In this document: one piece after another, positions 1 through 5,491 of the stretch | How positions within the stretch are numbered: position 1 is the first letter of the stretch | How the letters are laid out: each line of letters begins with the position of its first letter | Origin: SBBV01 sp036555425 | Lineage (GTDB): Bacteria > Pseudomonadota > Alphaproteobacteria > Bin65 | Assembly: GCA_036555425.1 (NCBI GenBank) | Contig: DATBLL010000047.1 | Span: 1-5,491 of the forward strand | Reading direction: 5' to 3' | Length of the DNA: 5,491 bases | Made by a program: the position numbers and the translations under genes | Notes under the pieces: model-generated | The model's input: only the letters and a program-made list of their open reading frames with translations | What the model was told of the DNA's origin: nothing | Databases searched by the model: none

Positions 1-4
1 TGAG

Positions 5-8
5 GGAG
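5..8 (+). promoter_or_regulatory. Ribosome binding site of the barrel gene
   Basis: GGAG lies 6 bases before ATG 15 and supports that start. The TGA at 1-3 could be the stop of a preceding gene, but its reading frame cannot be judged from three bases. Confidence 0.6.
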
Positions 9-14
9 CAGGGG

Positions 15-1193
15 ATGCAGCGTCGCCGGACGGGCCGACGTGGCAGCCGTGTGGCTCGCGCCGTGGCGTTCACTGCCATCGTCTGCGGGCTGGCGCTGCC
101 TGTTTCACGTGTTTCGGCGCAAGAAGACGCCGAGATGCGCAGGATTTTCGATCTCATCCTGCAGGATCCCGCGAATCCCGCGCACAACATGCGCTACGCC
201 GCGCTGGCGATCGAGCGCGGGGAGCTGCGCAAGGCGATGGCCGCCTACGAGCGGATCCTGGCGCGCGATCCGAACAATGAAGAGGCGAGGGCCGGGCTGC
301 GCCGCGTCCGGCTGAGGTTGGAACCCGCCATCACGCGCGCCAACGTCCTGTTGGGGGCGCAATACGAAAGCAACGCGCGCCGGACGACGCGGCAAGGCTC
401 GAACACGCATGACGCAACCCTGTTCGCGCGCGGCGACGTCACCGACGATCGCGTGATCGCCGGCACGCGCTGGCGCAGCGCAGCCGATGTCTACGGCAAC
501 TATCATCCGCGGTTCCACGACATCGACTACGGCTACGTCTCGGCGCGCAGCGGCCCGGTGATCGATTTGCGCGACGACCTGCACGTCCACTTCTTCGCCG
601 GCGGCGGCTACTCCTGGCTGACGCGCCGCACGTTCTACGGCGAGGCGACCGCGGGCATGAATGTCGAGTTCGACATCTTCAGCCCGCTGCGCGATCTCAC
701 GGTGCGCTGGGGCTACGACTTCGTCGGGCGCACCTTCTCGTCGCGCGATGCGACCTTCGTCGAGGTCTCGTCGCGGTTCCAGTTCCCCGATCTCATGATG
801 AAGAAAGCGATCGGCATCGTCGTGCCGTATTGGCGCTACAGCGGCGTCTTCGGATCGGGCTCGCCCGCCTTCGATTCGCGCAGCGAGCCCTTTCCCGCGC
901 GCTCGCATCAATTCGGCGCCCGCGCCGACTATTTCTTCCCGGTGTTCGAGTGGCTGACCGTCGACGCCAACTTCACCTACGAATACCGCTACTATTTCGA
1001 GACCGTCACCGACAAGTCGAAGAACCGGCGCGACCAGCTGTTCGTGCCGGGCGTGCAGGCCATCGTGCCCGGTCTCATCGACGGGCGCGCCGACATCCTC
1101 ATTCACTACGCCTACGAGTATCGCAGCACGAATGATGGCCCCCAACGATACCAAAACCACATTGGGGGGCTCAGGCTCTTGTGGAGGTTCTGA
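15..1193 (+). CDS. Exported TPR plus outer-membrane beta-barrel protein (surface-lipoprotein-assembly-modifier-like layout)
   Basis: The 392-residue protein starts at ATG 15, 6 bases after a GGAG ribosome site. An Arg-rich n-region (residues 2-15) and a hydrophobic stretch (16-30) end in VSA-Q, a typical signal peptidase I site after residue 35. Residues about 41-100 are helical and contain one TPR-like unit (MRYAALAIERGELRKAMAAY, then RILARDPNNEEA). From about residue 105 to the end, the sequence alternates polar and aromatic residues in short Tyr/Phe/Trp/Gly-rich strands and finishes in LLWRF. This pattern, with a terminal Phe, is that of a BAM-inserted outer-membrane barrel. A periplasmic TPR ahead of a barrel of about 290 residues resembles Slam (DUF560) proteins, but I see no diagnostic motif, so a Slam function is not claimed. 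The stop overlaps the next gene's start, suggesting co-translation with the FecR-domain protein. Barrel and export calls are fairly secure; function and ligand are unknown. Confidence 0.85.
   Translation: MQRRRTGRRGSRVARAVAFTAIVCGLALPVSRVSAQEDAEMRRIFDLILQDPANPAHNMRYAALAIERGELRKAMAAYERILARDPNNEEARAGLRRVRLRLEPAITRANVLLGAQYESNARRTTRQGSNTHDATLFARGDVTDDRVIAGTRWRSAADVYGNYHPRFHDIDYGYVSARSGPVIDLRDDLHVHFFAGGGYSWLTRRTFYGEATAGMNVEFDIFSPLRDLTVRWGYDFVGRTFSSRDATFVEVSSRFQFPDLMMKKAIGIVVPYWRYSGVFGSGSPAFDSRSEPFPARSHQFGARADYFFPVFEWLTVDANFTYEYRYYFETVTDKSKNRRDQLFVPGVQAIVPGLIDGRADILIHYAYEYRSTNDGPQRYQNHIGGLRLLWRF
1183..1187 (+). promoter_or_regulatory. Ribosome binding site that fixes the FecR-domain gene start
   Basis: GGAGG lies 5 bases before ATG 1193, inside the last codons of the barrel gene. 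It decides between ATG 1193 and the in-frame GTG at 1181: the GTG overlaps this site and would add four residues (MEVL) before a normal signal peptide. The TGATG at 1191-1195 overlaps stop and start by one base, a layout typical of translational coupling. Confidence 0.75.
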
Positions 1194-2224
1194 TGCGTGC
1201 ATCGACAGCCTTCGTGACAGCAGCCCTTCTGTTCGCAGCTTCCAGCCCGGCCTTCGGCGAAAGCGCGCCGCGCATCGGCGCTGCCGCGATCATCGACAAG
1301 GCCGTCAGCGGCAGTCTCGGCACGACGGAAAGGGAACTAAAGCGGGGCGATGCGGTCTTCCAGGACGAAACCATCACGACGGGAAAAGAGAGCAACGCGC
1401 AGCTTCTCTTCACCGACGAGACGGCGCTCACCATGGGCCCGGATTCGAAGGTCGTGCTCGACAGGCTCGTCTACGATCCCGACAAGAAGTCCGGCGAATT
1501 GAGCCTGCGCGCCGTGAGCGGCGCGTTCCGCTTCGTGTCGGGCTCGGGGCCCAAGGAGGGCTACACGATCAAGACGCCGGCGGGGACGATCGGCGTCCGC
1601 GGCACAATCGTCAGCTTCAACATCGTGCAGAGCCTTGCCGGAACGATCGTGACGCTCACACTCTACGAAGGGATCACGACCTTCTGCATCACGCCCACGC
1701 AATGCAGCGAACTCAACAAGCCGGGCACCTATATCATCATCGCGGGCGGCCAGTTCAGCGCCCAGCAGGTGCTGAACGCGATCGGCTGCGGCGCCGGCAG
1801 GTGCAACGACGCAAGCTATAATCAGGGCGACCAGACGACCTATGTCAGCTTTTTCGCCGGCAACAACGTCACGTCGCCTCTTGGCGCTCCCGGCGCTCCC
1901 GGCGAAAACCAGTATCAGATCGCGCTCCGCGCCTTCGTGCAGCACCTTCTGGCCAAGGTGGAGCGCGCCGTCGAGCACAAGCACCTGCACGGCTGGCGGC
2001 TTCAGGTCGTCCTGCACAAGATCGACCGGCTGAACGAGAAGGTCGATGCGCTACTGCCTGCGCTCGATACGCAGCAAGAGCTCTGGCGCGACAAGCGCAT
2101 CGTGCGGTTCCACGTGGACCGCATTTTCAACGTGATCTACCGGCATCACCACCGCTTCGGATTCTACCAGCATCACCATCGTCACCACCGGCGCCATCAT
2201 CGCCACCGCCATCACAAAGGGTGA
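1193..2224 (+). CDS. Exported FecR-domain protein with paired cysteines and a His/Arg-rich C-terminus
   Basis: The 343-residue protein has a signal peptide (hydrophobic residues 6-16, likely cleavage after AFG at 22) and no other membrane segment, so it should be periplasmic or beyond. Residues about 48-160 match a FecR domain: RELKRGD (47-53), ETITTGKESNAQLLFTDET (59-77), LRAVSGAFRF (105-114) and IKTPAGTIGVRGT (126-138). Unlike classical FecR regulators it has no cytoplasmic anti-sigma part or transmembrane anchor, and no sigma factor or TonB receptor gene is nearby. Cysteines 165/171 and 199/204 form two close pairs. A short Gly-X-Y stretch (231-239) precedes a helical, charged region (about 240-315). 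The last 26 residues are mostly His and Arg. The gene overlaps the barrel gene and lies 37 bases before a CHASE2 cyclase gene, suggesting one envelope module. The FecR domain is secure; the role as a periplasmic linker or ligand sensor is inferred. Confidence 0.9.
   Translation: MRASTAFVTAALLFAASSPAFGESAPRIGAAAIIDKAVSGSLGTTERELKRGDAVFQDETITTGKESNAQLLFTDETALTMGPDSKVVLDRLVYDPDKKSGELSLRAVSGAFRFVSGSGPKEGYTIKTPAGTIGVRGTIVSFNIVQSLAGTIVTLTLYEGITTFCITPTQCSELNKPGTYIIIAGGQFSAQQVLNAIGCGAGRCNDASYNQGDQTTYVSFFAGNNVTSPLGAPGAPGENQYQIALRAFVQHLLAKVERAVEHKHLHGWRLQVVLHKIDRLNEKVDALLPALDTQQELWRDKRIVRFHVDRIFNVIYRHHHRFGFYQHHHRHHRRHHRHRHHKG
1883..1904 (+). repeat. Short tandem repeat encoding Gly-Ala-Pro units
   Basis: GGCGCTCCC occurs twice in direct succession (1883-1891, 1892-1900), followed by GGCG. 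It encodes GAPGAPG at residues 231-237 of the FecR-domain protein, probably a flexible hinge between the FecR domain and the helical C-terminal half. It is a small repeat within a coding region, not a mobile or regulatory element. Confidence 0.5.
2144..2215 (+). other. Segment encoding a His/Arg-rich C-terminal tail
   Basis: These 24 codons (residues 318-341 of the FecR-domain protein) encode 13 His and 6 Arg, grouped as HHH, HHH, HH, HH and HH. The DNA is a degenerate run of CATCAC/CACCAC-like units, so slippage could have expanded it. Similar tails bind Ni, Zn, Cu, heme or polyanions in other proteins; which of these applies here cannot be read from the sequence. Confidence 0.85.
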
Positions 2225-2248
2225 GCGCGAGAACGGCCATTCCCGCCT

Positions 2249-2253
2249 GAGGG
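2249..2253 (+). promoter_or_regulatory. Ribosome binding site supporting the TTG start of the cyclase
   Basis: GAGGG lies 8 bases before TTG 2262. No ATG or GTG that could open the same frame occurs between the preceding stop and 2262. The next in-frame alternative, GTG 2301, has no comparable site and would leave only a short, marginal lead-in to the first membrane segment. The 37-base gap after the FecR-domain gene shows no terminator. Confidence 0.65.
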
Positions 2254-2261
2254 TGTAGGCG

Positions 2262-4487
2262 TTGCCTCTCCGATTTTGGGCGCGCATAGCGCGCGGGTCG
2301 GTGCTTAACCGGGTCGGCGTCGGGCTCCTCCTCGTGCTTCTGGGCGTGCTGCGGATCTGGGATCCCGCTCCGGTCCAGTATCTCCGCGTCAAGGTGTTCG
2401 ATCTCTACCAGACCCTGCGCCCGTCGCGGAACACCGCGCGGCCGGTCGTCATCGTCGATATCGACGAGGAGAGCCTCAAGGCGCACGGGCAGTGGCCCTG
2501 GCCGCGCACGCTGGTCGCGCGCCTGATCGACCGCCTCGCCGACGCCGGCGCGGTCGCGGTCGGCTTCGACATCATCTTCGCCGAGCCGGACGGGCGCTCG
2601 CCCTCCGCCTATGCCGAGGCGATGCCCGAGCTCCCCGAAGCGGCGCGCCGGGCGCTGACGGCGCTGCCGAGCAACGACAGCAGGCTCGCGGCGTCGTTCG
2701 GCCGCGTGCCGGTGGTGGTGGCGATGGCGCTGCTGCGCCAGCTTCGCGGCGCCGGGGCCACGCCGGTCAAGGCCGCTTCCATCGCGACCCGAGGCCCCGA
2801 TCCGCGGCCGTATCTCGTCGGCGCCTCGGCGGTGCTGGCGAACGTGCCCGAGCTGCAGCGCGCGGCCCGCGGCGCCGGCCTCATCACGCACTATCCCGAA
2901 TTCGATGGCGTGGTCCGCCGCGTGCCGGCGCTCTATCGCGTCGGTCCGGCGATCTACCCAACGATGGCGATCGAGCTGATCCGCATCGCGGCTGGCGGGC
3001 GCACGCTCGTCGTCCGCACCGGCGAGGACGGCGTGGAAACGGTCGTCGTCGGCGGGCCCGACGGCTCGAGCATCGCAGTCCCAACCGACCGGCGCGGGCG
3101 GCTCTGGGTCCACGCCTCGCGGCACGATCCTAAGCGCTACGCCTCGGCCGGCGACGTCCTCTCCGGCGCCGTGGGCAAGGAGCGGCTCGAGGGCCGGCTC
3201 GTCATCGTCGGCACTTCGGCGGTGGGGCTCCTCGACATCAAATCGACGCCGGTCGAGCGCGCGATGCCGGGCGTCGAGGTCCACGCGCAATTGATCGAGA
3301 ACATCCTCTACAAGGACCACATCTCGCGCCCGTTCTACGCCGATGCGATCGAGTTCTTCACGGCGCTGGCGCTGTCGATCGTCCTGATCGCGATTCTGCC
3401 GGCGCTCGGCGCGATCCGCACCCTGATCACCGGCTTCGCCCTCGTCGGCATCGCCGTCGCCGTGGCGTGGCTCGCCTACGCGGGCCGCGGCCTTCTCTTC
3501 GACCTGAGCTTTCCGCTCGCCGCATCGTTCATGGTCTATTTCGCGTTGACGTTCCTCAACTATCTGCGCGAGGAACGCCAGCGGCGATGGGTGCGCAATG
3601 CGTTCACCCGCTATCTCTCGCCCGAGGTCGTAACCGAGCTCGCGAAAGACCCGGCGCGCCTGAATCTCGGCGGCGAGATGCGCGAGATGACGCTGCTCTT
3701 CTCGGACATTCGCGGCTTCACCGGCATCGCGGAGGGGCTCGACGCCGCGCAGCTGACGCAGTTCATGAACCGCTATCTCACGCCGATGACCGACGCGATC
3801 ATGGCCGAGAAAGGCACCGTCGACAAATACATGGGCGACGCTATCATGGCGTTCTGGAACGCGCCGCTCGACGACGTCGAGCACGCCGGCCACGCATGCC
3901 GCGCCGCGCTCGCGATGCAGGGCCGGCTCGCCGCGCTCAACGCCGCGCTCGGTGCCGAGGCCGCGGCCGCCGGCAAGACCTTCGCGCCGGTCGTCAACGG
4001 CATCGGCCTCAACACGGCCGTCTGCTGCGTCGGCAACATGGGCTCGCAGCAGCGCTTCGACTACTCGGTGCTGGGCGACGGCGTGAACCTCGCCTCGCGC
4101 CTCGAAGGCCAGACCAAGAGCTACGGCGTCCCGATCCTCGTCGGCGAGGAAACGCAGGCGAAGGCCGCGGACTTCGCCACGCTCGAGGTCGATCTCATCC
4201 GCGTCAAGGGCAAGCACGCGCCGGCGCGCATCTTCGCGCTGCTGGGTGGGCCGGAGGCGGCGCAAACCGAAGCCCACCGCGCGCTGGCCACGGCGCAGCA
4301 GGCGTTCCTCGCCGCCTATCGCGCGGCGCGGTGGGACGAAGCCGGGCGGGCGCTCGCGCGCGTGCGGGCGGCGGGAGGCGAAAGGCTCGCGGCGCTCTGC
4401 GACCTCTTCGCGGCGCGGCTGGCCGAATTCCGCCAGCATCCGCCGCCGCCGGCCTGGGACGGCGTCTTTACGGCGGAAACGAAATAG
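2262..4487 (+). CDS. CHASE2-domain membrane adenylate/guanylate cyclase (class III)
   Basis: The 741-residue enzyme should make cAMP (less likely cGMP) at the inner membrane. It has one transmembrane helix near residues 17-33, then an extracytoplasmic CHASE2 sensor domain (about 40-350) with typical stretches VVIVDIDEES, GQWPWPR, GFDIIFAEPD, GTSAVGLLDIKSTP (from 317) and VHAQLIENIL (from 340). Three more helices follow (about 365-385, 388-407, 411-433), a linker (RYLSPEVV) and the catalytic domain (about 470-655). Metal-binding aspartates are D482 (FSDIRGFT) and D526 (KYMGD). K522 fits the adenine-binding Lys, and N609 and R613 in VNLASRLE fit the transition-state pair. All are present in one chain, so a homodimer with two active sites is expected. 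S602 sits where mammalian enzymes have Asp, a class IIIb-like feature. A helical tail ends in PPPAWDGVFTAETK. Domain identity is secure; cAMP as product is likely from K522; the signal sensed is unknown. Confidence 0.95.
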   Translation: MPLRFWARIARGSVLNRVGVGLLLVLLGVLRIWDPAPVQYLRVKVFDLYQTLRPSRNTARPVVIVDIDEESLKAHGQWPWPRTLVARLIDRLADAGAVAVGFDIIFAEPDGRSPSAYAEAMPELPEAARRALTALPSNDSRLAASFGRVPVVVAMALLRQLRGAGATPVKAASIATRGPDPRPYLVGASAVLANVPELQRAARGAGLITHYPEFDGVVRRVPALYRVGPAIYPTMAIELIRIAAGGRTLVVRTGEDGVETVVVGGPDGSSIAVPTDRRGRLWVHASRHDPKRYASAGDVLSGAVGKERLEGRLVIVGTSAVGLLDIKSTPVERAMPGVEVHAQLIENILYKDHISRPFYADAIEFFTALALSIVLIAILPALGAIRTLITGFALVGIAVAVAWLAYAGRGLLFDLSFPLAASFMVYFALTFLNYLREERQRRWVRNAFTRYLSPEVVTELAKDPARLNLGGEMREMTLLFSDIRGFTGIAEGLDAAQLTQFMNRYLTPMTDAIMAEKGTVDKYMGDAIMAFWNAPLDDVEHAGHACRAALAMQGRLAALNAALGAEAAAAGKTFAPVVNGIGLNTAVCCVGNMGSQQRFDYSVLGDGVNLASRLEGQTKSYGVPILVGEETQAKAADFATLEVDLIRVKGKHAPARIFALLGGPEAAQTEAHRALATAQQAFLAAYRAARWDEAGRALARVRAAGGERLAALCDLFAARLAEFRQHPPPPAWDGVFTAETK

Positions 4488-4571
4488 CGCGCCGCCCATG
4501 CCGGGCCCGCGCGGCGCATTGCTCCGCCGCGCCGCCTGCCTATGCTGGCGCGCCCCTCGGAGACCGATCGC
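4488..4571. other. GC-rich gap with direct and inverted repeat copies
   Basis: This 84-base gap between the cyclase and the CinA-like gene carries CGCGCCGCC twice (4488-4496, 4528-4536), with the inverted core GCGGCGC between them (4511-4517). The central copy could pair with either outer copy, giving two mutually exclusive 7-bp stems. No T-tract follows, so a classical intrinsic terminator is not supported. No convincing promoter is visible. In DNA this GC-rich such repeats can arise by chance. Confidence 0.4.
4559..4562 (+). promoter_or_regulatory. Ribosome binding site that fixes the CinA-like gene start
   Basis: GGAG lies 9 bases before ATG 4572. The in-frame ATG at 4542 has no such site and would prepend ten residues of no recognisable family character (MLARPSETDR), so 4572 is preferred. 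Confidence 0.65.
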
Positions 4572-5333
4572 ATGAGCGCCGCCAAGTCCGAATACACCGC
4601 CGCCGTCATCGTCATCGGCAACGAGATCCTGTCCGGCCGCACGCAGGACGCCAATCTCCGATATCTGGCGCTGAAGCTCACCGATTGGGGCGTGCGCCTG
4701 CGCGAGGCCCGCGTGATCCCGGACATCGAGGAGGTCATCGTCCGCACCGTCAACGAGGTGCGCGCCGCGTTCGACTACGTCTTCACCACCGGCGGCATCG
4801 GACCCACGCATGACGACATCACCGCCGAGGCCGTCGCCAAGGCCTTCGGCGTCAAGCTCGTCTGCCACCAGCCGACATTCAAGAAGATGGAGGCGTTCTA
4901 CAAGCCCGGCGAGTTCAACGCCGCGCGGCAGAAGATGTGCTGGATCCCCGAAGGCGCAGCACCGGTCGAGAACGCGGTCAGCATCGCGCCCGGCTTCCAG
5001 ATCGCCAACGTCTTCGTGCTCGCCGGCGTGCCCTCGATCATGCGCGCGATGGTGGACCCGCTCCGCAACCGCCTCGTCGGCGGCCCGCCGATCCAATCGC
5101 GCACGGTCAGCGTCTATCTCGCCGAGGGCGTCGTCGCCGACGGTTTCGCGGCGCTCCAGAAGCGGTATCCCGCGATCGACATGGGCAGCTATCCCTTCTA
5201 TCGCGCGGGCCGCTTCGGCACGAGCCTCGTGCTGCGCGGCACCGAGACGCAAAGCCTCGATCGCGCCGCGGCCGAGCTCGCCGCGCTGGTGCGTTCGCTG
5301 GGCGCCGAGCCGGCGCCCGAGCCGCCGCAATGA
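4572..5333 (+). CDS. Stand-alone CinA N-terminal-type protein (COG1058, molybdopterin-binding-fold domain)
   Basis: The 253-residue soluble protein has the MoCF/MogA-like fold of the CinA N-terminal half. The first strand and loop read AAVIVIGNEILSGRTQDAN (10-28), followed by the dinucleotide/cofactor loop TTGGIGPTHDDIT (72-84). A family-typical block follows: ARQKMCWIPEGA (118-129), SIAPGFQIANVFVLAGVPSIM (137-157). It ends soon after residue 245, so the C-terminal PncC-type NMN deamidase domain of full-length CinA (about 400 residues) is absent. For COG1058 domains, ADP-ribose pyrophosphatase activity has been reported in some homologues; many annotations say competence/damage-inducible protein, or molybdopterin binding, without direct proof. 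No molybdenum-cofactor or competence gene is nearby. It follows the cyclase by 84 bases and overlaps a mini-ORF at its stop. The family call is strong; the exact reaction is uncertain. The symbol cinA is withheld because half of the usual protein is missing. Confidence 0.92.
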   Translation: MSAAKSEYTAAVIVIGNEILSGRTQDANLRYLALKLTDWGVRLREARVIPDIEEVIVRTVNEVRAAFDYVFTTGGIGPTHDDITAEAVAKAFGVKLVCHQPTFKKMEAFYKPGEFNAARQKMCWIPEGAAPVENAVSIAPGFQIANVFVLAGVPSIMRAMVDPLRNRLVGGPPIQSRTVSVYLAEGVVADGFAALQKRYPAIDMGSYPFYRAGRFGTSLVLRGTETQSLDRAAAELAALVRSLGAEPAPEPPQ

Positions 5334-5365
5334 GCGCCCCCTCCGCGCGCGGGCGGGGCGCATGA
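5330..5365 (+). CDS. Possible 11-codon mini-ORF bridging two genes
   Basis: ATG 5330 overlaps the CinA-like stop (ATGA 5330-5333). The frame reads MSAPSARGRGA and stops at TGA 5363-5365, which overlaps the next ATG (ATGA 5362-5365). It could pass ribosomes from one gene to the next by termination-reinitiation, since the downstream start has only a G-rich, non-canonical ribosome site. The peptide resembles no known leader peptide and its composition is what GC-rich DNA gives by chance, so it may be coincidental. Confidence 0.25.
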   Translation: MSAPSARGRGA

Positions 5366-5491
5366 ACGCACAATCCTGGCTGCCCTATGCCTGGGGCGCG
5401 CTCGGCGGTTTGGGCGTGCTCCTCACCTACTATGGGTTGCGGCGGGTCATGGACAAGGCGCGGCCGCACCCGGAGCGCCGCATGGGCCTCT
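5362..5491 (+). CDS. Start of an unidentified small or membrane-anchored protein (cut by window end)
   Basis: From ATG 5362 the frame stays open for 43 codons to the end of the window: an N-terminus beginning MNAQSWLPYAWGALGGLGVL, then LTYYGLRRVMDKARPHPERRMGL. Residues about 6-25 form one hydrophobic, Gly/Leu/Trp-rich helix followed by a positively charged stretch, which predicts a membrane anchor with the C-terminal side in the cytoplasm. The size and pattern are reminiscent of CcmD-like heme-exporter subunits or other small single-span proteins, but the likeness is only general and the full length is unknown. The ribosome site is a weak GGGG stretch (5355-5358). I do not recognise the family. 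A coding call is supported by the sensible membrane-segment-then-basic pattern and by the close spacing, 28 bases after the CinA-like stop. Confidence 0.6.
   Translation, partial: MNAQSWLPYAWGALGGLGVLLTYYGLRRVMDKARPHPERRMGL

Noticed and set aside
1181..1195. GTG 1181 as start of the FecR-domain gene
   Set aside because: It overlaps the GGAGG that properly serves ATG 1193, and the shorter form has a clean signal peptide.
105..1202. Antisense frame of 365 codons opposite the barrel gene
   Set aside because: Low-complexity Val/Ala/Arg/Asp translation without signal peptide or motif; it is the shadow of the barrel gene.
1132..1821. 229-codon + strand frame inside the FecR-domain gene
   Set aside because: Arg/Gly/His-rich shadow; the FecR motifs and signal peptide are in the other frame.
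2144..2215. Tandem nucleotide repeat or CRISPR-like array at the CATCAC-rich stretch
   Set aside because: Units are degenerate, short and in frame with the coding sequence, with no spacers; it is explained by the His-rich protein tail.
2301..2303. GTG 2301 as start of the cyclase
   Set aside because: No good ribosome site, whereas TTG 2262 has GAGGG at an 8-base spacing; still possible as a secondary start.
4488..4536. Intrinsic terminator after the cyclase
   Set aside because: Stems are only 7 bp with long loops, and no T-tract follows.
3467..4813. Long + strand frame over the cyclase catalytic domain, the gap and the CinA-like start
   Set aside because: Extremely Arg-rich, no recognisable fold, and overlaps conserved catalytic motifs read in the other frame.
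2127..5363. Open antisense frame of 1078 codons across the cyclase and CinA-like genes
   Set aside because: The translation is an Arg/Ala/Asp/Gly/His-rich mix with no domain, and it runs through two well-supported genes and their gap. GC-rich codons on the + strand remove stops from this antisense frame, which explains its length.

Overview
The window is GC-rich (roughly two-thirds G+C by eye) bacterial DNA from a Gram-negative organism. The support for this is an outer-membrane beta-barrel protein ending in a C-terminal Phe, exported proteins with Sec-type signal peptides, and a CHASE2 cyclase of a type common in Alphaproteobacteria. A high-GC alphaproteobacterium is the best guess. It rests on protein style and codon composition, not on any marker gene, so confidence is moderate to low. 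All supported genes lie on the + strand, tightly packed, and no RNA gene, CRISPR array, insertion sequence or clear terminator was seen.

Positions 15-4487 hold three genes that look like one transcription unit. The first encodes an exported protein with one TPR-like helical repeat followed by a predicted outer-membrane beta-barrel. Its stop overlaps the start of the second gene (TGATG at 1191-1195). The second encodes an exported FecR-domain protein with two close cysteine pairs and an extraordinary His/Arg-rich C-terminus. After 37 bases comes a third gene with a TTG start and a good Shine-Dalgarno site. It encodes an inner-membrane class III adenylate/guanylate cyclase with an extracytoplasmic CHASE2 sensor domain, four transmembrane segments and a complete-looking catalytic domain. 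Together the products would span outer membrane, periplasm and inner membrane. The inferred role is an envelope-sensing pathway that ends in cyclic nucleotide production in the cytoplasm. The promoter would lie upstream of the window, because only 14 bases precede the first gene.

Positions 4488-4571 are a short GC-rich gap with direct and inverted repeat copies but no T-tract. It is followed by a COG1058/CinA-N-type gene (4572-5333) lacking the C-terminal NMN-deamidase domain. Its stop overlaps an 11-codon mini-ORF (5330-5365), whose own stop overlaps the start of a last gene at 5362. That gene is cut by the window end and begins with a single hydrophobic segment. It is unidentified.

The most interesting part is the barrel / FecR / CHASE2-cyclase trio, and within it the His-rich, cysteine-paired FecR-like protein. 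Its partners and ligand cannot be read from the sequence.
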